From: Bacillota bacterium
Lineage (GTDB): Bacteria; Bacillota; Clostridia; Christensenellales; CAG-138
Length of the DNA: 18,502 nt
Assembly (NCBI GenBank): GCA_023458355.1
Contig: JAEWZS010000018.1
Span: 1 to 18,502, forward strand
Direction of reading: 5' to 3'
The notes under the pieces were generated by a model. It was given only the letters and a program-made list of their open reading frames with translations, ran no database searches and was not told the DNA's origin. Positions 1 to 6,921 of this stretch are shown here, piece by piece. Positions within the stretch are counted from its first letter, which is position 1; each line of letters starts with the position of its first letter. A program made the translations under genes and the position numbers.

Positions 1-428
1 CCGTACGTTGCCTTCATATGCTCGCAAAACGCCCGAACGTCCGCTTCGTTTAAGAATTTGCCTGCAAGCCGTTCGGGTATGCGTACGGTCATAGTTTGAC
101 CGTTTAATTCCCTTATTGAAGGAACAATCGCCGGGCGCACGAAAGGATCAAAATCGCACCATTCCGCTATAATACGCTCGACATCCGGAACATTGATTGT
201 TATATTGGACGCGTTCTCCTCGGAGGTCTCAAAGCAAAGCTCCACCTGTAAACCCGCCATAAGCTGCTCCATATCGGCGCGTATCTTTTCACGCGCCGGA
301 GCTGCCAGCGGCTTTATAAGCCGCACGGCGGCGTCAAGCTTGTTATCGCGTTTGTGAAGTCGTACATTCAAAAGTTTGGCGCCTACGGCGCCGTTTTGTA
401 AAAAGATATTCTCAAGACGTTCGTCCAT
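1..428 (-). CDS. polC: DNA polymerase III alpha subunit, PolC type, N-terminal fragment (runs off the window)
   Basis: An open frame of 142 complete codons runs without a stop from an ATG at 428 to the left edge, so only the N-terminus is present. The visible protein starts MDERLENIFLQNGAVGAKLL and consists of alternating short beta and alpha segments with no catalytic motif, as in the poorly conserved N-terminal domain of Gram-positive PolC that precedes the OB-fold and PHP/exonuclease regions. The assignment rests mainly on this general pattern and on position: in many Clostridia polC lies directly downstream of the rseP-ispG group, sometimes with proS between. proS is absent here. If correct, this is the replicative polymerase with built-in 3'-5' exonuclease. 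The identification is an inference, because the diagnostic domains lie outside the window. Confidence 0.62.
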   Translation of the reverse strand, partial: MDERLENIFLQNGAVGAKLLNVRLHKRDNKLDAAVRLIKPLAAPAREKIRADMEQLMAGLQVELCFETSEENASNITINVPDVERIIAEWCDFDPFVRPAIVPSIRELNGQTMTVRIPERLAGKFLNEADVRAFCEHMKATY

Positions 429-464
429 GTGTATGGTTTGGCTCCCGGTTTTTGATGTGATTGC

Positions 465-521
465 GGGCGGATACTATCCGCCCTAGCCTCTGCGGTAAAC
501 GCGGGCGGATGCTATCCGCCC
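465..521. repeat. Two tandem REP-like palindromes between polC and ispG
   Basis: Two 19-bp palindromes, GGGCGGAT-ACT-ATCCGCCC (465-483) and GGGCGGAT-GCT-ATCCGCCC (503-521), are separated by 19 bp. Each has an 8-bp perfect stem and a 3-nt loop. On the minus strand each is preceded by TAGGG, and in the copy next to ispG that TAG is the ispG stop codon. A degenerate relative lies at 2749-2767. Related architectures with other stem sequences lie at 11420-11448 and inside the tandem array near 18073 and 18218. They may act as mRNA 3'-end stem-loops for ispG, which is an inference. Confidence 0.85.
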
Positions 522-1574
522 CTACAGCATTTCTTTGGCTGCTTGCAGGAATTGTTCTATAACATCAGGCAATGGGCCTGCAAACTCGCGCTCGCCACGT
601 TTGAACACAACGGCGTTGTTTTCGCCAAACGCAATGCCGATATCGGCCTCTATAGCCTCGCCGGGGCCGTTAACGGCACATCCCATGACCGCTACTTTCA
701 GATAGCCCTTATCCTGCGGGAGTTCCGTTTCCACACGTTTTGCAATCGCCTCAAGATCTACATTGCACCTTCCGCACGTGGGACAGCTTATGATCTCAAT
801 GCCTTCTTTTCGAAGCCCTACCGAACCTAAGATAAGCTGCGCGGCCTTTACTTCAAGCACAGGGTCGCCCGTGAGGGAAACGCGAAGTGTATCGCCAATG
901 CCCTCCAACAAAAGCGAGCCTATGCCTATGGAGCTTTTCACCAAGGCAGATGCACCCAATCCCGCCTCCGTAACGCCTAAGTGCAGCGGGTAGTCGCAGC
1001 GCATATCTGCCATGCGATAGGCATTCACCGTATCACGCACATTGGAAGCCTTTATGGATAGAACTGTGTCGTAAAAGCCTTCACGCTCTAAAATAGCAGC
1101 ATGCTTAAGTGCACTTTCGACCAGTGCCTCGGCTGTAGGGCCGCCGAAGCGCTCGAGCATGCTTTTTTCAAGCGAGCCTGCATTAACGCCGACGCGCACG
1201 GGAACGCGGCAGTCTTTAGCACAGGCAACAAGCTCGCGCACATTGGCGGCGTTTCCTATGTTACCTGGGTTAAAACGAATTTTATGAACGCCCTTTTTCA
1301 TGGCGCCGATAGCAAGCTTATAATCGAAATGGATATCCGCTACAAGCGGTATTGTGATGCGCTCCAAAATGGAAGGGATAGCGCTGACGCAGTTCTCGTT
1401 GTAGACCGAAACGCGAACGATTTCGCAGCCCGCACGTTCAAGTCTTTTAATTTGCTCCACGGTAGCATTAACATCCGCCGTATCCGTGTTGGTCATAGAC
1501 TGGATTGTGACCGTTGAGCCCCCGCCGATTTGCACGCCGCGCACCAAAACGGAGCGCTTGATTTTTCTTAGCAC
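522..1574 (-). CDS. ispG: 4-hydroxy-3-methylbut-2-en-1-yl diphosphate synthase (MEP pathway)
   Basis: This enzyme converts 2-C-methyl-D-erythritol 2,4-cyclodiphosphate to HMBPP using electrons from flavodoxin or ferredoxin, the penultimate step of bacterial isoprenoid synthesis, in the cytoplasm. The 350-aa protein has the expected length. An N-terminal TIM barrel (about 1-250) carries VRVSV, RFNPGNIG and LHLGVTEAG segments. The C-terminal iron-sulfur domain has C264 and C267 in ISCPTCGRC, C299 in CAVNGPGE and E306, matching the three-Cys-plus-Glu ligation of the [4Fe-4S] cluster. Translation starts at a GTG, supported by AGGGGG about 9 nt upstream. The gene lies downstream of dxr and rseP, so two MEP enzymes are in one cluster. 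Its stop codon TAG coincides with the edge of a REP-like palindrome. Confidence 0.97.
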   Translation of the reverse strand: MLRKIKRSVLVRGVQIGGGSTVTIQSMTNTDTADVNATVEQIKRLERAGCEIVRVSVYNENCVSAIPSILERITIPLVADIHFDYKLAIGAMKKGVHKIRFNPGNIGNAANVRELVACAKDCRVPVRVGVNAGSLEKSMLERFGGPTAEALVESALKHAAILEREGFYDTVLSIKASNVRDTVNAYRMADMRCDYPLHLGVTEAGLGASALVKSSIGIGSLLLEGIGDTLRVSLTGDPVLEVKAAQLILGSVGLRKEGIEIISCPTCGRCNVDLEAIAKRVETELPQDKGYLKVAVMGCAVNGPGEAIEADIGIAFGENNAVVFKRGEREFAGPLPDVIEQFLQAAKEML

Positions 1575-1618
1575 GCTTATGTACCCCCTATCGATGCAGT
1601 TCCCCCAAAAGTGTTTAA

Positions 1619-1680
1619 GTTAAGGAGAGTCGAACCCCGCGCCTTCAAACTACCGGTTTGACGTACGACTTACCTTATCC
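1619..1680. repeat. Short (62 bp) derivative of the inverted-repeat element at 5501-5877
   Basis: The left end (GTTAAGGAGAGTCGAACCCC, from 1619) matches the left terminal repeat of the larger element. The right end (CTTACCTTATCC, 1669-1680) matches the right end of that element exactly. Between them lies a hairpin with TCAAAC and GTTTGA arms, corresponding to the CAAAA/TTTTG hairpin of the larger copy. The right end overlaps the rseP stop codon (TAA at 1675-1677), so the insertion sits flush against the end of rseP and just ahead of ispG. It is best explained as an internally deleted copy. On the minus strand, CGGGGTTCGACTCTCC mimics a tRNA T-arm. Confidence 0.7.
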
Positions 1681-2715
1681 GTTCACCAATCCTATAACAT
1701 CCTTCACGACAAGATAGGCCATGAGTGCCATCAGCAGCACAAAGCCGACGAAGTGCACAATGCCTTCCTTTTGTGAGGAAACAGGCTTTCCGCGGATGAC
1801 TTCCACAACCATAAACACGAGCCTCCCGCCATCAAGCGCGGGAAAGGGCAAAATGTTAATGAACCCTAGGTTGACACTTATTAAAACCGCAAGCCTTAGT
1901 ACCGTTTCAAACCCCGCACGCACCGCCTGGCTTATGATGTTGATGGTACCTACAGGCCCCGCCACATCGCTCGATTGAACGGTACCTGTAAACACGGAGC
2001 CCAAGAATTTCACCATTTCTTCAATCATAGACCAAACATAGCCGACCGAGCGGCCGCAGGCCTCAAAAAACCCATACTGTACGCGTGCGTAGTCAATCTG
2101 CACACCGAGCATGTTGCGCCCGTCGGCTTCACTATAGAAATTCCGCACGATGAATGTTTTTCTCTCACCGTTTCTAAGCACCGTTATGGGGCTCTCCTCG
2201 CTGTTTGCAGCTACGATAAAATCGGTCGTCTGCGAGGAATAGGTGATCTCTTTACCGTCGATATTCACGAAAATGTCCCCGGGTAAAAGCCCCGCGACCT
2301 CCGCAGGAGAATTTTCATAGGAAAATTCCTTGATCTGCATGGCGTAATCGCCATAGCTTACAAGTGCGATGATCGCAAAAAGAACCGCGAACAGTATGTT
2401 CATGACAGGCCCTGCGAGCACCACCAAAAAGCGCTTCCAAACCTTTTGCTCATTAAACGGAACGCCGTTTACGGCATCCCTAGGTACATCCTCGTCCTCC
2501 CCGTAAAAGCGGCACATACCGCCAATGGGAAGCGCGCGAAGCGAATAATCGATACCCTTCCTTTTTACCTTAAAAATGACGGGGCCCATACCTACTGCAA
2601 ACTCCACAATGCCAAAGCGAAGAAGCCTGCCCACGCCGTAATGCCCGAGCTCATGTATCACAACAAAAAAGCTCAGTACCAAAAGCGCCAATAATATAGA
2701 AACAAAAGTGCTCAT
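1675..2715 (-). CDS. rseP: RIP metalloprotease RseP (site-2 protease, M50 family)
   Basis: This is an intramembrane zinc metalloprotease that cleaves transmembrane substrates such as anti-sigma factors or signal peptides. The 346-aa protein has the M50B layout. A first membrane helix contains HELGH at 21-25 (two His ligands and the catalytic Glu). A second hydrophobic segment follows at about 98-120, then a PDZ-like domain at about 128-195 (SPAEVAGLLPGD). A C-terminal membrane region carries NILPFPALDGGR, in which D295 is the expected third zinc ligand, and a last helix is at about 320-340. The ATG is preceded by AAGGAGGT about 12 nt upstream, a slightly long spacing. It follows dxr in the usual Firmicutes order. 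The stop codon overlaps a repeat element. Confidence 0.96.
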   Translation of the reverse strand: MSTFVSILLALLVLSFFVVIHELGHYGVGRLLRFGIVEFAVGMGPVIFKVKRKGIDYSLRALPIGGMCRFYGEDEDVPRDAVNGVPFNEQKVWKRFLVVLAGPVMNILFAVLFAIIALVSYGDYAMQIKEFSYENSPAEVAGLLPGDIFVNIDGKEITYSSQTTDFIVAANSEESPITVLRNGERKTFIVRNFYSEADGRNMLGVQIDYARVQYGFFEACGRSVGYVWSMIEEMVKFLGSVFTGTVQSSDVAGPVGTINIISQAVRAGFETVLRLAVLISVNLGFINILPFPALDGGRLVFMVVEVIRGKPVSSQKEGIVHFVGFVLLMALMAYLVVKDVIGLVNG

Positions 2716-2748
2716 CGAGCGATAATTACCTCCTTAAATGGGGTATGC

Positions 2749-2767
2749 GGGCGGATATGTTCCGCTC
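2749..2767. repeat. Degenerate REP-like palindrome between dxr and rseP
   Basis: GGGCGGAT-ATGT-TCCGCTC is a degenerate version of the two palindromes at 465-521, with the same GGGCGGAT left arm and a decayed right arm. It fills most of the 74-bp dxr-rseP gap, upstream of the rseP ribosome binding site. Confidence 0.65.
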
Positions 2768-2789
2768 AACCAGAGCTGCAATTGCGGTG

Positions 2790-3935
2790 TTATTTCACCA
2801 AATCCTCCGCAATTCTTCTTGCTTCTTGATCCGCCAAAAACACGTCATCCAGCGAAACGACCTTTGCCCGAGGCATACGTGCCATGGTTTTCTCGACGAG
2901 CTCCGCTATGTTTAAAAACCCAAGCTCACCGCGCATAAAATGCGATACCGCTACCTCGTTTGCGGCATTATACGCTACCGGTAAAACATTGCCCTCTTTT
3001 AGCGCTTCATATGCGAGCGGTATGGCGGGAAACGCAGCTACATCCGGAAGCTCAAAATGCAACGCTCCAAATTCTTCTAAACGCAGTTCGCCGTAGCCTG
3101 TTTTAGCGCGATTCGGGTAGGACAACGCATACAAAATGGCAAGGCGCATATCGGGCCTACTAAGCTGTGCGATGTTTGTGCCGTCACAAAACTCCACCAT
3201 GGAATGAATAACCGATTCGGGGTGCACGAGTACCGATATCTTCTCGGGCGCTATGTCAAAAAGGCCGCTTGCCTCCATCACCTCAAGGCCCTTGTTAAAC
3301 AAAGTAGCGCTGTCCACGGTAATTTTTGCGCCCATATTCCAGGTGGGATGCTTTGCGGCCTGCTCCGGTGTAACATTTTTGAGCATTTCTTTGGTAAAGC
3401 CGCGGAACGGGCCGCCCGAAGCGGTTAAAACGAAGCGCTTCACCTCGCGCTTTTTCCCGAGTTTTAAACATTGAAACAATGCGGACTGCTCGCTGTCCAC
3501 GGGCAGTATTTTCCCGCTGCCGCGTTTTAATACCTCTTTTAAAGCCGCTTTAGCGCATACAACGCTTTCCTTGTTAGCGAGCGCAACGGTTTTCCCCGCC
3601 TCAAGTGCCGCAAACAACGGCTTTGTTCCGGAAAAGCCCGATATGCCGTTGACGACAATATCGGCTTCTTCATATGCGGCGCAAATTTGAGCAGCATCAG
3701 GGCCTGAAACGAGCTTTACGCCTAAAGGCAGCTGCGCTTTTAACTCCCGCGCGGCGTTTTCGTCGCTCATGCCAACGAGGGAAGGCGAAAATTCACGCAC
3801 CTGCATGATTACGCGAGAAACGTTATTGTTAGCACAGATTGCCACAGCTTGAAACTCGTTGTGCGTTTTTAATACGTCGAGCGTTTGCGTGCCGATAGAG
3901 CCTGTGCTGCCCAGTATGCTTACGCGTTTTACCAT
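2790..3935 (-). CDS. dxr: 1-deoxy-D-xylulose 5-phosphate reductoisomerase (MEP pathway)
   Basis: This enzyme rearranges and reduces DXP to MEP with NADPH and a divalent metal, the committed step of the MEP pathway. The N-terminal Rossmann motif GSTGSIGTQTLDVL is followed by ANKESVVCA, the metal-site segment PVDSEQSALFQCL, TASGGPFRG, HPTWNMGAKITVDSATL, the active-site VHPESVIHSMVEFCDG and LSRPDMRLAI, all in family order. The start is set at the ATG at 3935 (MVKRVSILGSTGSIG, 381 aa), which matches the usual N-terminus. An upstream in-frame ATG at 3986 would add 17 residues lying wholly inside cdsA. The chosen start overlaps the cdsA stop (ATGGTAA), suggesting translational coupling. No strong Shine-Dalgarno is visible. 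Confidence 0.97.
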   Translation of the reverse strand: MVKRVSILGSTGSIGTQTLDVLKTHNEFQAVAICANNNVSRVIMQVREFSPSLVGMSDENAARELKAQLPLGVKLVSGPDAAQICAAYEEADIVVNGISGFSGTKPLFAALEAGKTVALANKESVVCAKAALKEVLKRGSGKILPVDSEQSALFQCLKLGKKREVKRFVLTASGGPFRGFTKEMLKNVTPEQAAKHPTWNMGAKITVDSATLFNKGLEVMEASGLFDIAPEKISVLVHPESVIHSMVEFCDGTNIAQLSRPDMRLAILYALSYPNRAKTGYGELRLEEFGALHFELPDVAAFPAIPLAYEALKEGNVLPVAYNAANEVAVSHFMRGELGFLNIAELVEKTMARMPRAKVVSLDDVFLADQEARRIAEDLVK

Positions 3936-4753
3936 GTCTGTATTCCGCATATCCATGTAAAGTATATGTACGCTATGGGGGCGCACATCAAAACGCTGTC
4001 GAGCCTGTCAAGAGTACCTCCATGGCCCGGGAAAATCTTTCCGAAATCCTTTACCTGCGCCCAGCGCTTAATGGAAGACGCAAACAAGTCTCCTATCTGC
4101 CCCGCAGCGCCCATCAATAAACCGAGAAAAAGCATATGCTGTAGCGGGAAATCTCCTTGAAAAAGCAGTTGCATATAGTAAGTTGCAAGCCCACCCAAAA
4201 CGCCTCCCACGAGCCCGCCCATGCTGCCCGCCACGGTCTTATTGGGGCTAAGATGCGGGCAGAGCTTCTTTTTGCCGAAAAACGTGCCGAAGAAATAGGC
4301 AAATGTATCCCCAAAAAGCGGGGCGGCGAAAATTAAAAACATGGCCGTCCGAGAAAACGCGTAATCTGGGTTTGCCACATTTTCTACCAGTATAGCATAA
4401 AGCAACAGCGGATACATGAAAACCGCAAGTGAAAAAAGTGTGTCCTCTGTGTTCCTTTTTTTATTGAATATGCGCTCAGCAAAAACTGCAAACACCGCGA
4501 GCAGAAACAGCGTTATAATGCCTCGCATGCCAAAATATACTCGTGCCGCGTAATAAAGCGCTGCAAACGTGTAGGCGCTCCACAAAAAAACGTTTTTGCC
4601 CTTGGTACGGAACAAACTCCCCATCTCATAAACGCTCAATACTGTAACGAGCGTAAACGCTATGCCCTGCGCCGCACCGCCAAAATACAGCACCGCAAAA
4701 AACACACACGCGAGAAGCATCCCCACAACGATCTTTTTCCCCATACTTTTCAC
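3929..4753 (-). CDS. cdsA: Phosphatidate cytidylyltransferase (CDP-diglyceride synthase)
   Basis: This integral membrane enzyme makes CDP-diacylglycerol from phosphatidic acid and CTP, the branch point of phospholipid synthesis. The 274-aa protein is a succession of hydrophobic segments and ends with the CdsA signature: SSIKRWAQVKDFGKIFPGHG followed by GTLDRLDS, which contains the metal-binding acidic residues. LFGDTFAYFFG and PNKTVAGSMGG are also typical. The longest frame starts at a GTG (4753) one base after the uppS stop. An ATG three codons later (4744) is an equally plausible start, and neither has a canonical ribosome binding site, consistent with coupling to uppS. The 3' end overlaps dxr. 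Confidence 0.95.
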   Translation of the reverse strand: MKSMGKKIVVGMLLACVFFAVLYFGGAAQGIAFTLVTVLSVYEMGSLFRTKGKNVFLWSAYTFAALYYAARVYFGMRGIITLFLLAVFAVFAERIFNKKRNTEDTLFSLAVFMYPLLLYAILVENVANPDYAFSRTAMFLIFAAPLFGDTFAYFFGTFFGKKKLCPHLSPNKTVAGSMGGLVGGVLGGLATYYMQLLFQGDFPLQHMLFLGLLMGAAGQIGDLFASSIKRWAQVKDFGKIFPGHGGTLDRLDSVLMCAPIAYIYFTWICGIQTW

Positions 4754-4754
4754 T

Positions 4755-5498
4755 TCACTTGACGGCCCCGAAGCGTCTGTCGCGGCGCTGGAACTCCTTC
4801 AAGGCCTCGATGTATTTTTTCTCGGAAAAATCCGGCCAGTAAACTTCCGTAAAATAGAGCTCGGCATAAGCCGCTTGTAAAAGCATAAAGTTGCTCAACC
4901 GCTTTTCCCCGCCCGTTCTGATTAACAAGTCGAGCTGCGGCAGCCCTGCGGTATAAAGGGATTGAAACAGCGCATCCTCGTCGATCTCCTCCACCTTCAA
5001 CTCACCTCGTAAAACCTGCTCGCACAAGCTTTTTGTTGCGCGCACAAGCTCGGCGCGGCTCCCGTAATTGAGCGCTATGTTGAGCTTTAACCCTGTTAGT
5101 TCGCGTGTTTTCTCCGTAGCGTTCTGTATCGCCTCGCGGACAGATTCGGGGAACGCTGCAGCATCGCCCAATATGCGAACACAAACGCCGTTTTGATAAA
5201 GCTCGTCGATTTCGCGCGTAAAGTATTCTACCAGTAGGTCAAAAAGAGCGTTTACTTCACCTTCGGGGCGGGACCAGTTTTCCGTTGAAAACGCATAGAG
5301 CGAAAGCGCTTCAATGGATAAATCCGAAGAAAGCCTGATGGTGCTTCTAAGCTTATTCATCGCCGCGCGGTGGCCTAAACTTCTCGGCAGCATACGCTGC
5401 TTCGCCCATCTGCCGTTGCCGTCCATGATGATGCCGACATGCTTGGGGAGGTACTCGTTAAGCCCGAGCGCTGCAAGCTCCTTTTCTGCGTATTTCAT
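4755..5498 (-). CDS. uppS: Isoprenyl transferase / undecaprenyl diphosphate synthase
   Basis: This enzyme condenses isopentenyl diphosphate with farnesyl diphosphate to make the C55 lipid carrier for peptidoglycan. The cis-prenyltransferase motifs are in order: PKHVGIIMDGNGRWAKQR with catalytic Asp, LGHRAAMNKLR, LSLYAFSTENWSRP, LNIALNYGSRAELV, DLLIRTGGEKRLSNF and FTEVYWPDF. I chose the ATG at 5498 (MKYAEKELAALG, 247 aa) because it gives the usual short leader before PKH. A longer frame from 5564 would add 22 residues encoded entirely by the repeat element at 5501-5877. The element ends two bases upstream of the ATG, so the native ribosome binding site has been replaced and no good one is visible. 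uppS probably now depends on signals within the element. Confidence 0.95.
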   Translation of the reverse strand: MKYAEKELAALGLNEYLPKHVGIIMDGNGRWAKQRMLPRSLGHRAAMNKLRSTIRLSSDLSIEALSLYAFSTENWSRPEGEVNALFDLLVEYFTREIDELYQNGVCVRILGDAAAFPESVREAIQNATEKTRELTGLKLNIALNYGSRAELVRATKSLCEQVLRGELKVEEIDEDALFQSLYTAGLPQLDLLIRTGGEKRLSNFMLLQAAYAELYFTEVYWPDFSEKKYIEALKEFQRRDRRFGAVK

Positions 5499-5500
5499 CC

Positions 5501-5877
5501 GTAAGGTAAGGGGAGTCAAACCCCTGCGCCTCAAAACTGCTATTTTGGCGCACGTCTTTGTCATCGTCAGTCGCCGTAGGATCCCCTACGACTCCCTCCT
5601 CTTTCGCGACCTGCATCCATAATTGCAGTTTTTAGGTCGCTGAGTTTAGAGGGTCTAAAAGCGCGTCAGTGCAAGGCAGAAGCACGAAGGCGTAGCGTCC
5701 GGCGAAGCCGGAGCCCTATCGTCCGGCGCAGCCGGAGCCCTTCGGGCCAAGGCTTACAGCCTTGCGTGGGCCAAGGCCTGCGGCCTTGCGTGTGGTTCTA
5801 CGTCGAGGGCTGATAACACAGCAATGGCGTGCTTTGGCGCCCTCTAAACCGCAGGGTCTTGGCTCTCCTTACCTTAT
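5501..5877. mobile_element. 377-bp non-coding element with 28-bp imperfect terminal inverted repeats (MITE-like)
   Basis: The left end (5501-5528) begins GTAAGGTAAGGGGAG and ends CCCCTGCG. The right end (5850-5877), read on the other strand, begins ATAAGGTAAGGAGAG and ends ACCCTGCG. About 24 of 28 positions match, which identifies inverted termini. Inside are a GCGCCAAAA/TTTTGAGGCGC hairpin next to the left end, a GCGAC/GTCGC hairpin with an inner CTGCA/TGCAG stem (about 5605-5642), a CGTAGG/CCTACG hairpin (about 5574), and a GC-rich palindromic block (5644-5849). It contains no transposase or credible ORF, so any movement would be in trans. A 62-bp relative lies at 1619-1680. It separates uppS from frr and abuts the uppS start. 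No clear target-site duplication was seen. Confidence 0.65.
5644..5849. repeat. 206-bp palindromic block with its own terminal repeats, nested in the larger element
   Basis: The block starts GTTTAGAGGG (5644-5653) and ends CCCTCTAAAC (5840-5849), a perfect 10-bp inverted pair. Imperfect matching extends it to about 24 bp (18 of 24). The interior is a run of short palindromic modules: GTCCGGCGAAGCCGGAGCCC, a near copy with GCGCAGCC in the middle, and two CCAAGGC...GCCTTG units. Two of these modules recur in opposite orientation at 6922-7038. The right end touches the right terminus of the surrounding element, so it may be a nested insertion or simply that element's core. Confidence 0.6.
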
Positions 5878-5890
5878 CCACATCCTGAAA

Positions 5891-5918
5891 CAAAAGAGGA
5901 CGGCGGGAAAACCCCGTC
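5891..5918 (-). terminator. Rho-independent terminator after the frr-coupled small ORF
   Basis: On the minus strand GACGGGG-TTTT-CCCGCCGTC folds into a stem with a small internal asymmetry, followed by CTCTTTTG. The hairpin overlaps the TGA stop (5917-5919) of the 67-aa ORF. It would end the frr transcript before the repeat element and makes uppS likely to be transcribed separately. Confidence 0.6.
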
Positions 5919-6120
5919 ATCCCCCGTAAGTATGATCGGTTTTAAAAACCGAATATATGAGTTCTGTCTCGCCGCTATCTAAGACCCTTTCGCGTACCAC
6001 GCGCGTTTCGTTGCCGTTTACACCCTTGCGGCTTCGCGTTTCGACAAGCCGCACAGCACAGCCTTCCGCGTTAAGAATACGGACAGCCTCCTCAACGGGA
6101 AGCCCCAAAACGGAACTCAA
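5917..6120 (-). CDS. Small PASTA-like conserved protein translationally coupled to frr
   Basis: A 67-aa frame begins at a TTG that overlaps the frr stop (TTGA), with AAGGAG about 11 nt upstream inside the end of frr. It starts MSSVLGLPVEEAVRILNAEG, followed by a beta strand rich in R and V (VRLVETRSRKG), a loop and RVVRERVLDSG. The pattern G-L-P-x-E-E-A-x-x-x-L-x-x-x-G with a following VVETR strand resembles a single PASTA-type alpha/beta unit. Small proteins of this shape occur in the frr-uppS interval of other Clostridia (from memory). It has no signal peptide or membrane segment, so it is probably cytosolic. The function is unknown and a role near cell-wall precursor synthesis would be speculation. 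The terminator overlaps its stop codon. Confidence 0.75.
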   Translation of the reverse strand: MSSVLGLPVEEAVRILNAEGCAVRLVETRSRKGVNGNETRVVRERVLDSGETELIYSVFKTDHTYGG

Positions 6121-6668
6121 ACTTCCATAATCTCCTTTTCCTTATCGGCCGTAATCGTATCGATATCCTTAATCATACCGTCGGTAAGCTTTTGCATCTG
6201 ATCTTCGAGTTTTTTCTGATCGTCCTCGGTGATCTCCCCATCCTTTTTCTGCTTTTTCACCGCTTCCATAGCGTCGCGACGAATGGAGCGGATGGCAACC
6301 TTGGATTCTTCACCCTTTTTGCGCACGGTCTTTACGAGATCCTTGCGGCGCTCCTCGGTAAGCTCGGGGAACACGAGGCGGATAATCTTGCCGTCGTTGC
6401 TCGGATTGATACCGAGGTCCGATTTTTGGATTGCCTTTTCGATAGCGGAAAGTGCAGACGGATCGTAAGGAGTAATCACAAGAAGCCGCGGTTCCGGCGA
6501 GGAAATATTACACATTTGGGGAATGGGCGTAGGCGTGCCGTAATAGTCGGCCATGATGCGCTCAAGCAGCTGCGAATTGGCGCGTCCCGCACGAAGCCCC
6601 GTAAGATCGCGTTTGAATACCGCGATGGTTTTGTTCATTTTATCCTTTGCCGTTTCGATGGCATCCAT
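6117..6668 (-). CDS. frr: Ribosome recycling factor
   Basis: Together with EF-G this factor splits the post-termination ribosome. The 183-aa length is normal (about 185). The protein begins MDAIETAKDKMNKTIAVFKR and contains the RRF hallmarks LRAGRANSQLLERI, YYGTPTPIPQMCNI and RLVFPELTEERRKDLVK, then a long charged helical C-terminal arm ending EKEIMEV. The ATG has GGGAGG 8 nt upstream. A good sigma-A promoter lies just upstream (6703-6731). frr is normally directly downstream of pyrH; here a flavodoxin-like gene and about 590 bp of repeat-rich DNA intervene, so it has its own promoter. Confidence 0.97.
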   Translation of the reverse strand: MDAIETAKDKMNKTIAVFKRDLTGLRAGRANSQLLERIMADYYGTPTPIPQMCNISSPEPRLLVITPYDPSALSAIEKAIQKSDLGINPSNDGKIIRLVFPELTEERRKDLVKTVRKKGEESKVAIRSIRRDAMEAVKKQKKDGEITEDDQKKLEDQMQKLTDGMIKDIDTITADKEKEIMEV

Positions 6669-6702
6669 ACTGTCGCCTCCCGGTCTTATAATGTTCTTCC
6701 CT

Positions 6703-6731
6703 ATTCTACTTGATTTTTCCTATTTGTTCAA
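6703..6731 (-). promoter_or_regulatory. Sigma-A promoter for frr
   Basis: On the minus strand TTGAAC (6726-6731) and TAGAAT (6703-6708) are separated by exactly 17 bp. Transcription would start near 6696, about 28 nt before the frr ATG. The promoter explains how frr is expressed despite the repeat block separating it from pyrH. Confidence 0.7.
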
Positions 6732-6921
6732 GTGGTAGGGGCTATGTTCGCTTCGCGTTCACAAAAGTGCCCTGCAGCATTTTTGTGAGATTACAGCCTT
6801 TTCCTCTCTCGCTGCGCACTCCTACCCTTCGGGTACTACTGATGCCGCCTCGGCGACAATTAAGGTTGCGGGCGGAAAAGACTGAAAGGAACGAAAACTA
6901 CGGTTTTCATCCGTTTTGACG

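Noticed and set aside
1619..1680. Possible tRNA gene (T-arm-like sequence, possible acceptor pairing)
   Set aside because: There is no D-arm, the acceptor pairing has a mismatch, the anticodon loop lacks U33, and the same sequence is the end of a repeat element at 5501-5877.
5499..5564. 22-residue N-terminal extension of UppS
   Set aside because: It is encoded entirely by the repeat element, is not like UppS leaders, and has no ribosome binding site at usable distance.
6192..6713. 173-codon plus-strand frame opposite frr
   Set aside because: It is a shadow of frr with no ribosome binding site and no recognisable protein features.
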